The position numbers and the translations under genes are program-made. DNA of 64,000 nucleotides from Neobacillus mesonae. Lineage in GTDB: Bacteria > Bacillota > Bacilli > Paenibacillales > Paenibacillaceae. The notes under the pieces were generated by a model. It was not told where the DNA came from. It saw only the letters and a program-made list of their open reading frames with translations, and did not search any database. The DNA lies in NCBI GenBank assembly GCA_023715865.1, contig JAMBOW010000001.1, positions 2,046,001 to 2,110,000 on the forward strand. The letters are read 5' to 3'. Shown here piece by piece: positions 34,724 through 42,159 of this stretch. The number at the start of each line of letters is the position of its first letter. The first letter of the stretch is position 1.

Positions 34724-36094
34724 ATGTCCCAAAAAAAAGTAGCGATCCACATTAGCGGATCGGGCATCCTGCAGGATGACGTCGTGATGATCGGTGAGAA
34801 ATTTCTAAAGCAGTGGAAAATTCCTGCCGGACGTCCGCTCCAGCTTGCATTCGGAAGCTTTAATCAAGAAGTAACCATTATTTCCGTGCCCAAGTTTGAG
34901 GGTATGCGACTAAGCCCCATACTTGCCGAAAGATGCGGACTTACTTCTCGCGCCGTTCTGCAAATCCGTTATTTCGACAGCAACCGGACATTGCGCATTG
35001 GTCCCCTGATCAGTGTGTTAATCAGTCGAGATCACCCCGCTAGTCTTGATAAGCCCTTTGGTTCAATCACTATGTTTTGCAGTGAACTGGTAAGAGCCTG
35101 TCAAAAGCGGGGAGGATATGTCTACTTTATTACACCAGACCATATCACCGATGAGGTAACCGGTCAAATTGAAGGATGGATTTACGACGAAGGGTGGAAA
35201 AAAAGAGTCATGCCCATTGCTGATGTCGTTAACAATCGTCTGACTTCACGCAAGCTTGAGAACAAACCTAGCGTACAGTATTTTGTGAAGGAAGTAAAAT
35301 CTCGTTACGGAACACTGACGTATAATGAAAAATTTCTCGACAAAAACGAAGTGTTTGATGCATTGAAAACAGAAGGCAGCCTCCGAAAATATTTACCAGA
35401 ATCTCATTCTCTTAAATCTTTTTCTGTTTTTAAGAACATGTGCCTCACTTATCCGGTTGTATTTCTAAAGCCTGTGCGCGGCAGCCTAGGTAAAGGAATC
35501 GTAAGAATATCCCGGCAGCCGGATGGAACGTACATGACTCTGTCGACTCAGCTTGGAGGCGTTCAAAGACAGGTCTATTCATCTCTTACCAAATTGTTTG
35601 CGGGAATATCCGGCAAGATGAAGGCGACAAAGTACCAGATTCAGCAAGGACTTCAGCTCATTGATATCGGGAAAAAGCCGGTTGATTTCAGAGCACTGGT
35701 TCAGAAAAATCGTGAAGGCAAATGGAAGGTTACTTCCATTGTAGCCCGCGTTGCAGGCGGAAGCCATTTCGTATCCAATTTGGCCAGAGGCGGAACCCTC
35801 AGCACTGTAAAAGAGGCCGCAGGCAAAAGCGTATTAACTGCCGAAGCTAAAAAAAACGCGTATTCCCATTTGCATAAGGCTGCGCTGAGTATAGCAGAAG
35901 GTATCGATACTTCCATACCGGCACATTTCGGTGAACTGGGTATCGACCTTGCCCTGGATCATTCGGGCAGGGTCTGGCTGATCGAGGTCAACTCCAAGCC
36001 TTCCAAGAATGACAACACGCCGCTAAACGACAATAAGATTCGTCCATCTGTCATCGCTATGCTCGACTATTCGGCTTACTTGGCTGGATTCTAA
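34724..36094 (+). CDS. YheC/YheD-family ATP-grasp protein 1 (with N-terminal domain)
   Basis: This 456-residue protein of the endospore coat-associated YheC/YheD family has an extra beta-rich N-terminal domain (1 to about 105). A pre-ATP-grasp domain (from IGPLISVLIS) and an ATP-grasp fold follow. Nucleotide and catalytic motifs seen are FLKPVRGSLGKGI, VDFRALVQKN and the metal-binding LIEVNSKPSK near the end. ATP-grasp enzymes join a carboxylate to an amine or thiol with ATP; the substrate of this branch is not established. The start ATG at 34724 has AAGGAG 7 nt upstream; in-frame codons back to 34553 lack one. It is the first of five related genes in the same direction. Confidence 0.88.
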   Translation: MSQKKVAIHISGSGILQDDVVMIGEKFLKQWKIPAGRPLQLAFGSFNQEVTIISVPKFEGMRLSPILAERCGLTSRAVLQIRYFDSNRTLRIGPLISVLISRDHPASLDKPFGSITMFCSELVRACQKRGGYVYFITPDHITDEVTGQIEGWIYDEGWKKRVMPIADVVNNRLTSRKLENKPSVQYFVKEVKSRYGTLTYNEKFLDKNEVFDALKTEGSLRKYLPESHSLKSFSVFKNMCLTYPVVFLKPVRGSLGKGIVRISRQPDGTYMTLSTQLGGVQRQVYSSLTKLFAGISGKMKATKYQIQQGLQLIDIGKKPVDFRALVQKNREGKWKVTSIVARVAGGSHFVSNLARGGTLSTVKEAAGKSVLTAEAKKNAYSHLHKAALSIAEGIDTSIPAHFGELGIDLALDHSGRVWLIEVNSKPSKNDNTPLNDNKIRPSVIAMLDYSAYLAGF

Positions 36095-36118
36095 CAAAAG
36101 AAAGGAGGAAAAGAAGGC

Positions 36119-37219
36119 ATGCAACAGTTGCTCGGCACTCTAGGCGTGCTCGTTAATGAACGTGCAGGCACCCCTCCTTTTGCAGATGAAAGCTTTTGCC
36201 GTAAGTTATGTCAGGAAGGCTGCAAGTTTGGCATGAATGTTGTCATTATAACTCCCAGAAGCTCTGAGCCTGACGGTAATTATCAAGGATACCAGTTTAT
36301 TAAAGACCGCTGGGTTCAAGGTCCAATCCAAGTCCCAGATCTCATTTATGACCGGTGTCTAACTCCTGTGCCTGGAGTATTCAGACGGAGATTAAAGCAG
36401 GCTTCCAAATCAGCTTCCCGCAAAATTAAATATTTGTCCAGAGGACTTCCCGGAAAGTGGCATATATACAACTCCCTTCGTTTAAGCAGTCGTCTGATTG
36501 ATCATTTACCCGAGACCGCTATCTATTCAAGCAAGGATCAGTTAAAGCAATGGTTAATTCGATATCCACAAGGCGTATTTTTAAAACCTCAGGCCGGGAC
36601 TCATGGAAAAAGCACAGTTCTTGTTCGGAGTTGTGCTAAGGATGGAAAATTGCTTATCCAAGGCCGCAACCGATCCAATCATATGTTTAACAAACGGTTT
36701 GCAAACCACGAGCTTGGACTCTCTCAGCTCCATCGCATTCTGTCCACTAGAACCTTCATTGTCCAGCCCTATCTGCCACTTATGAACCATGAAGAGAAAC
36801 CATTTGATTTAAGAGTACTTGTTCAAAAGAATGGCCACGGACAGTGGAGTATAAGCGGCCATGCGATTCGTGAAGGAGAAAAAGGCAGCCTTACCTCCAA
36901 TCTTCATGGAGGGGGACGCGCGATGAATACCAGCCACTTTTTGGAAACGGAATACGGCAAAGATATGGCCGACCTCATTATTGAAAAAGCAGCTGAATTA
37001 TCAGCAATCATTCCTGGAGTTTTAGAAGCACGTTATGGAAGATTAAGCGAACTCGGCATTGATTACGGAATTGATCGGAATGGCAGGCTGTGGATTATTG
37101 AAATTAACTCTAAACCAGGTCGCGCTTCCTTTCTTCTTGCCGGTGACACCGAAAGCGCAAATCTCGCATATAACAGACCTCTTGAGTATGCTCGTTATTT
37201 ATTGCTTCGAACCCAGTAG
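36119..37219 (+). CDS. YheC/YheD-family ATP-grasp protein 2
   Basis: This 366-residue protein is the shorter form without the N-terminal beta domain, starting directly with the pre-ATP-grasp domain (LLGTLGVLVNERAGTPPFA). Motifs: FLKPQAGTHGKST for nucleotide, FDLRVLVQKN, and IIEINSKPGR for metal. AAGGAGG precedes the ATG at 36119, 24 bp after gene 1, so they are co-transcribed. Paralogues 1-5 differ strongly in sequence outside the core motifs, which suggests old duplications and distinct substrates (inference). Confidence 0.88.
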   Translation: MQQLLGTLGVLVNERAGTPPFADESFCRKLCQEGCKFGMNVVIITPRSSEPDGNYQGYQFIKDRWVQGPIQVPDLIYDRCLTPVPGVFRRRLKQASKSASRKIKYLSRGLPGKWHIYNSLRLSSRLIDHLPETAIYSSKDQLKQWLIRYPQGVFLKPQAGTHGKSTVLVRSCAKDGKLLIQGRNRSNHMFNKRFANHELGLSQLHRILSTRTFIVQPYLPLMNHEEKPFDLRVLVQKNGHGQWSISGHAIREGEKGSLTSNLHGGGRAMNTSHFLETEYGKDMADLIIEKAAELSAIIPGVLEARYGRLSELGIDYGIDRNGRLWIIEINSKPGRASFLLAGDTESANLAYNRPLEYARYLLLRTQ

Positions 37220-37334
37220 TGATATGTCTATCAGCAATACACTAAAATAGCCGAATACATCCAGCTTAGCTGGCCTGAGACGCTTAAAACTTTCTACAAG
37301 ATCAGCAACGTTTCAGGATAGGAGGATAAAATCA

Positions 37335-38708
37335 ATGAGTCTGACTTTTTGTAATGTGCATTTTACAAAACGGCCGGAGAAGGTCATCTATATATCCAAT
37401 GCTCTAATTAACAATTTCCAACTATCCGGCAAAAAAACAATCCACATCCGGCTTGGGAAGAACCGTATCCCTGTTAATCTGAAGCCATTAAAGAAATCGG
37501 GTAAGCACATCTATCTCTCAAGCAGCTTACGTAATGCGATCCAAATCCCGAGTTCAGGCAGCATTCTCGCTAAAGGAATAGATGGAGATGAGGTTCAGCT
37601 TGGACCACTCATCGGCATCCTTTCTGACGGACCTCATTCTTTAGTAAATCCTTTTGGTTCGCGCACCGGGTTCGTTAAACAGATCTTAAGGCATGGCAAT
37701 CAAAATTCATATACTTTTGGCTTTACACCTAAAGATATTGATTGGGGAAATGAAAGAGTTCATGGCTACTTTTTGAACAGCAGCGGGGGATTCTCCAGAC
37801 GATATGTCCCTCTTCCCGATGTCGTATACAACAGACTTCCAAGCAGACGATCAGATTTTTCACAATCGACTAATCAGCTTCGCGACCGCTTTGAACGCAA
37901 AAATATACCCTTCTTCAATTGGAGCTTCTTTAACAAATCGGACATTTACCGACTACTTGAGCATGATCAAACCGTCAATGGCTACGTTCCGGAATCACAT
38001 ATGAACCCGAGCATGGATCAAATCAAGGAAATGCTCGAGCGTCACCAGTTCGTATACTACAAACCTTCAGCCGGAAGCCTCGGTCAAGGTATTTTTCGTC
38101 TGACTTATTTACCGAAGAAAGGTTATTTTGCACGGTTTCGCAGAACAGACGGCAACGTTCTCCTAAGGTTCTCTACCTTTAAAAAGCTTGCTGCCATGCT
38201 GCAGTCAAGGCTAGGTTCTCGAACAAAGGATTATGTTGTGCAGCAAGGAATTCGCTTGATTGAAATAGATGGGTGCCCTATCGATTTCCGTTTTCATATG
38301 CATAAGGATGGAAATAACGAATGGGTTGTTGTTGGAATCGGGGCAAAGAAAGCAGGTAAGGGCTCCATAACTACTCACATTAAAAACGGCGGCTCCCTAA
38401 TGACACCGGAACAGGCTCTGAGCAGAACGTTTGGTGACCGGTCACAAGAGATCCTGCAACAGGCAAAAAATACAGCCATTAAATTAGCTGAGGCTATCGA
38501 ATTTCATCATAAACACCTCCTCGGTGAAATCGGTTTTGATCTCGGCATTGATCAGGAGGCACAAGTATGGATGTTCGAAGCGAACGCCAAACCGGGCAGA
38601 TCCATTTTTCGTCACCCTTCCCTCCGCACAGAAGGGAAAGCTTCGGTGGAGCATATCCTGGCGCATTGCACGTATCTGAGCAAATTCCACCAGAAGGTAA
38701 ATTCCTAG
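37335..38708 (+). CDS. YheC/YheD-family ATP-grasp protein 3 (with N-terminal domain)
   Basis: This 457-residue paralogue has an N-terminal beta domain of about 90 residues, as in protein 1, then pre-ATP-grasp (LGPLIGILSDGP) and ATP-grasp domains. The nucleotide motif is YYKPSAGSLGQGI and the metal motif FEANAKPGR. The core D-x-R-x-L-V-Q-K-N segment is altered here to IDFRFHMHKD, changing the residues after the Arg; the four sister proteins keep LVQKN. Activity or specificity may therefore differ. GGATAGGAGG precedes the ATG at 37335. The 115-bp gap before it contains a small hairpin CCAGC-TTA-GCTGG (about 37260) but no clear promoter. Confidence 0.86.
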   Translation: MSLTFCNVHFTKRPEKVIYISNALINNFQLSGKKTIHIRLGKNRIPVNLKPLKKSGKHIYLSSSLRNAIQIPSSGSILAKGIDGDEVQLGPLIGILSDGPHSLVNPFGSRTGFVKQILRHGNQNSYTFGFTPKDIDWGNERVHGYFLNSSGGFSRRYVPLPDVVYNRLPSRRSDFSQSTNQLRDRFERKNIPFFNWSFFNKSDIYRLLEHDQTVNGYVPESHMNPSMDQIKEMLERHQFVYYKPSAGSLGQGIFRLTYLPKKGYFARFRRTDGNVLLRFSTFKKLAAMLQSRLGSRTKDYVVQQGIRLIEIDGCPIDFRFHMHKDGNNEWVVVGIGAKKAGKGSITTHIKNGGSLMTPEQALSRTFGDRSQEILQQAKNTAIKLAEAIEFHHKHLLGEIGFDLGIDQEAQVWMFEANAKPGRSIFRHPSLRTEGKASVEHILAHCTYLSKFHQKVNS

Positions 38709-38725
38709 CAGGCGGCAAAAAAAAC

Positions 38726-39814
38726 ATTAAGCCTGCAATTGCCATTCTAACGGTCCATGATAAAGAGCGAAAATTCCGAGGGAATCATCGTAATTTTAAA
38801 GATATTATAAAAATAGGTGAGCAAATGGGCTGTTTAGTATACATCGTTACCGTTCGCGATCTTAAGCTGTCTGCTGCCACCGTCAGAGGATACAAATACA
38901 ATGCCGTACGTAAAACATGGGTTCAAGGGAAGTATCCGCTGCCGCAAATCGTCTATAATCGCATACCTCTCAGGGAAGATGAGCATAAACCTCTTGTTCG
39001 CAAAAAAATTAAGGAATGTATCGCTCATCCTAAAATCAAACTATACAATCCATATTTTTTTAATAAATGGGAGCTGTTTGAATGGCTGAGCATGGCCAAA
39101 TCAACGAATGCCTACATTCCTCACACCCTAAAACTTCACTCGATTGAAGAATTGAAAGAGGTACTCCAATCTTATCCTTATGTTTATTTAAAACCCGAGA
39201 GCGGAAAAGCAGGAAAAGGAATCATGATGCTTCACTACCACGAGGAAGATAAGCTTCCATACAAGCTCAAAATTCAGGATTACAATAAAAGTACTACCTA
39301 CAAGGCTTCGAATATTGAAAACTTATGGAAACGAATTAAACAAAAGACAATACAAAGCGACTATATTATCCAGCAAGGTATTGAACTTTCCGCTTATGAG
39401 GGACGTCCCTTTGACCTCCGTGTTCTGGTGCAAAAGAATGCGAAAGGCCAGTGGCGCATGACAGGTGTGGGCGCCAGGCTTGCCGGCCGCAAAAGCATTA
39501 CGACTCATGTCCCTCGCGGAGGGACAATTGAAGACCCGATTCTTCTTCTCAGCAGTGTCTTTGATTCCCAGAATGCAGCGAGCATCATGAATGAGGTAAA
39601 GGATACCTCTTTAGAAATCGCAAGACAAATCGAAAAAGCCTCCGGCCATAGTCTGGGAGAAATGTCGATGGATCTTGGTATTGACAAAAGCGGTGGGATT
39701 TGGTTCTTTGAAGCCAACTCCAGGCCAATGAAATTTGATGAGCCCGCCATTCGTAAAAGATCACTGGAGCGAATATTTCAATACTGCACTTACCTTGCGA
39801 AACAGAACGGATAA
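38726..39814 (+). CDS. YheC/YheD-family ATP-grasp protein 4
   Basis: This ATP-grasp protein of about 362 residues is without the extra N-terminal domain, opening PAIAILTVHDKERKFRGNH. Motifs: YLKPESGKAGKGI, FDLRVLVQKN and FEANSRPMKF (the residue after Asn differs from Lys-Pro in its sisters). The start is unusual. The frame is open far into gene 3, but no ATG or GTG lies near the conserved beginning. ATT at 38726 sits about 10 nt after AGGCGG and 17 bp after the gene 3 stop. TTG at 38666 is the alternative, overlapping gene 3. The start is thus uncertain; the body is not. Confidence 0.85.
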   Translation: MKPAIAILTVHDKERKFRGNHRNFKDIIKIGEQMGCLVYIVTVRDLKLSAATVRGYKYNAVRKTWVQGKYPLPQIVYNRIPLREDEHKPLVRKKIKECIAHPKIKLYNPYFFNKWELFEWLSMAKSTNAYIPHTLKLHSIEELKEVLQSYPYVYLKPESGKAGKGIMMLHYHEEDKLPYKLKIQDYNKSTTYKASNIENLWKRIKQKTIQSDYIIQQGIELSAYEGRPFDLRVLVQKNAKGQWRMTGVGARLAGRKSITTHVPRGGTIEDPILLLSSVFDSQNAASIMNEVKDTSLEIARQIEKASGHSLGEMSMDLGIDKSGGIWFFEANSRPMKFDEPAIRKRSLERIFQYCTYLAKQNG

Positions 39815-39867
39815 TATTGCAGAAAAAAGCTCTTTTAAATTTAATGATCAAAGAAGGTGATTATCTT

Positions 39868-40974
39868 ATGCCGTCACCTGTCTTAGGCATATTGACACTA
39901 TACCTCAACGATAAGAAGCAGCTTGAAGAAAGGAAAATATACGAAAGAATGACTCAGGAAGGGGAACGGCTGGGGCTAGATATTTATGTATTCACACCTT
40001 CCGATGTCCATCCGTCCAAAGAAATGATCCGCGCCCTAATTTATGAACCGGAAGGAAAACGCTGGACTCGAAAATGGAGAAGGTTTCCGGACATGATTTT
40101 TGATCGCTGTAGAATCCAGCGCAGCGCACGATTTGAGGAGTTGCGAAACTTCCGGCATAAATATTCCCATCTGCTCTTCCTGAATCGTCCATTGCGTAAT
40201 AAGTGGACCATCCATCAAATTCTAAAAATGAAGCAGAAGTTCAGGCCCTATTTGCTGGATACCAGGCTGTACCAAAACAGTACGGATCTGAAGCTCATGC
40301 TCAAGAAGCACAGACTGCTCTATATTAAACCGATCAACGGCACCGGCGGCCGAGGCATACTCAGAATTGAACGAGTTGCCAAGAACGGAATTCTTCTAAT
40401 CCAAGGCAGGGATCACAAACGAAGGATTATCGAGCCAAGGCGGCTTCATTACTCCCAACTCCCTAAATTTCTTCATGATTGGGATGTGAAGAACCGCTAC
40501 ATTATACAGCAAGGGGTCCAGCTCCAGCTTCCAAACGGCCGGGTGCACGATTACAGAATGCTGGTGCAAAAAAATCAAGACGGGGCATGGGAGTTTACCG
40601 GATGTGCTGGTCGAATCGGAGGTCATAGGAGCATCACATCCAACCTTCACGGCGGCGGTACAGCCATTGAAATGAATGAGCTGCTTTCACAATGGATTGA
40701 TGATGAGAATAAAAGAGCCGAGGTCAGCATTACTGTTGAAACCTTTGGTATTGAGGTTGCGAAGTATTTAGAAGCTACTTACGGTGCATTATGTGAGCTC
40801 GCTCTAGATATTGCAATAGATAAGAACGGCGATCTATTTCTGATTGAGGTCAACCCTAAGCCAGCCCGCGAGGTTTTTGCACAAATCGGACAGAGCGAAG
40901 TTTATACGAAGGCTATTGTAAAGCCTCTGGAGTATTCCATCTGGCTGTATAATCAGCAGCCACAGAAAGGTTAA
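39868..40974 (+). CDS. YheC/YheD-family ATP-grasp protein 5
   Basis: This 368-residue ATP-grasp paralogue lacks the N-terminal extension and starts MPSPVLGILTLYLNDK at 39868, with AAGGTGA 7 nt upstream. In-frame residues back to 39817 lack a ribosome-binding site. Motifs: YIKPINGTGGRGI, HDYRMLVQKN and LIEVNPKPAR. It is the last of the array, 53 bp after gene 4. An imperfect inverted repeat (41019-41075) follows. Homologues in Bacillus (YheC, YheD) are found at the spore coat. Confidence 0.88.
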   Translation: MPSPVLGILTLYLNDKKQLEERKIYERMTQEGERLGLDIYVFTPSDVHPSKEMIRALIYEPEGKRWTRKWRRFPDMIFDRCRIQRSARFEELRNFRHKYSHLLFLNRPLRNKWTIHQILKMKQKFRPYLLDTRLYQNSTDLKLMLKKHRLLYIKPINGTGGRGILRIERVAKNGILLIQGRDHKRRIIEPRRLHYSQLPKFLHDWDVKNRYIIQQGVQLQLPNGRVHDYRMLVQKNQDGAWEFTGCAGRIGGHRSITSNLHGGGTAIEMNELLSQWIDDENKRAEVSITVETFGIEVAKYLEATYGALCELALDIAIDKNGDLFLIEVNPKPAREVFAQIGQSEVYTKAIVKPLEYSIWLYNQQPQKG

Positions 40975-41018
40975 CTTCCCCCTTTAGTCCAATGATATGA
41001 ACTAAAATAACCGCTTAT

Positions 41019-41075
41019 GAGGAGTTCCCTTTGAAAGCATGAAGAGAAACAAAACGCTTTCTACAAGGGAACCTC
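41019..41075. repeat. Inverted repeat after the ATP-grasp array
   Basis: Two 20-nt arms (41019-41038 and 41056-41075) are complementary except for about three positions, around a 17-nt loop. It lies between the convergent ATP-grasp and HAD genes. No clear T-run follows on either strand, so it may be a processing or weak termination structure. Confidence 0.45.
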
Positions 41076-41123
41076 AGTCGCGGTTTAATACATATTTGAA
41101 CAAGCATTCATTTTTAAATTCTA

Positions 41124-41810
41124 TTATTCAGCGTTCTTGTAAAGTGACAATAGCTCTGTAAAATCATTAAGGAAGGCACTGGAGCCTTTCAGTTCATCTT
41201 CACGTCCGAATCCGGCATAAGCGCATCCGATAACCGCCTGTCCATTCTCAACACCCGCCTCCACATCAGAGGAGCGATCGCCGACCATCCAAGCCGTGCT
41301 GATATTATGCTTATCCAGCAGCAATTTGACTAAATCTACCTTTGATGCGGTAGCATATTCTCCGGCACTATAGAGATCATCAAACAGAGGTGTGATACCG
41401 TGAACTTGAGCAACTCCTTTTACATAATGCTCCAGCCCGTTACTCGCAACAAACAGTTTTACTCCCAGATCACGCAAGGCTTGCAGCGTATCTTTGACAC
41501 CGGGATAAAGTACTCCTACTCCTTGCTCCAGCCCTTCAAGTTCCAGCTGCAGGAGTAGTTCATCAGCGCGCAGCTTCGCAGCTTCCGTCGAGTTCGGAAT
41601 AACACGTTTCCAAATATCTGGAAGAAGCATACCTAAACTGCTAAGAATGAGCTCCTCCGGCGGTGTTTCTCCCTGATGGTGCCCCTCTTCTCTCAAGATA
41701 TCAAACATTTTATGGTACACAGGAATAAGCAGTGATTCTGTTTGAAACAACGTCCCATCCATATCAAAAATCATAGCCTCAGGTTTGTTAAGTATGATAT
41801 TTTTCTCCAC
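41124..41810 (-). CDS. HAD-superfamily phosphatase (HAD-IA, PGP/beta-PGM-like)
   Basis: This 228-residue HAD hydrolase has motif I FDMDGTL near residues 15-21 (nucleophile Asp and general acid Asp), and motif II with Ser in LFVASNG. Motif III is the lysine region around ATASKVDLVK, and motif IV is GDRSSDVEAG. A helical cap domain between motifs I and II makes it subclass IA, like phosphoglycolate phosphatase. The start is GTG at 41810, with AAGGGGA about 9 nt upstream. The substrate is unknown. It stands alone, convergent with the ATP-grasp array. Confidence 0.88.
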   Translation of the reverse strand: MEKNIILNKPEAMIFDMDGTLFQTESLLIPVYHKMFDILREEGHHQGETPPEELILSSLGMLLPDIWKRVIPNSTEAAKLRADELLLQLELEGLEQGVGVLYPGVKDTLQALRDLGVKLFVASNGLEHYVKGVAQVHGITPLFDDLYSAGEYATASKVDLVKLLLDKHNISTAWMVGDRSSDVEAGVENGQAVIGCAYAGFGREDELKGSSAFLNDFTELLSLYKNAE

Positions 41811-42159
41811 AAGTCCGCATCCCCTTTATGTAAGTATGTATTCTAATCCTTAACAGATCAGCCAGCCCTTCAGGCTCACCTGTCTATGATAAGCAAAATA
41901 ACGAACACATGTAAACCGGCAAATGTAAAATTTGAGGAAATCCTAAAAAAGATCTTCTATTTTAAGAGTGCACCTTAAACTTAGGTTTATACTTTCATTT
42001 CTCATAAATTGGGGTAAATAATATTACGTCTGCGATAAAGGATAAATAAAGGGGGAATGGGAGAAATTATACTGCCAGTGCTCTAAGGTAGAACAAAATA
42101 TACATAATTATACCCCATGAGCGTAACAAGCCACTGATATTGGAAAGGAGCCTCGTCAC
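41811..42159. other. 349-bp gap with possible structured leader of the calcium ATPase gene
   Basis: No gene is visible. GGGGTA (42011-42016) and TACCCC (42111-42116) could pair and enclose about 95 nt, with AT-rich positions next to them also partly complementary, giving a possible leader structure. I looked for manganese (yybP-ykoY) riboswitch hallmarks and did not find them. No convincing promoter hexamers are seen. Confidence 0.3.

Noticed and set aside
41019..41075. Terminator of the ATP-grasp array
   Set aside because: The stem is long but imperfect and no T-run follows, so it is listed as an inverted repeat only.
41811..42159. Manganese (yybP-ykoY) riboswitch upstream of the P-type ATPase
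   Set aside because: The G-rich stretch at about 42050 was suggestive, but the conserved loops of that class are not present.
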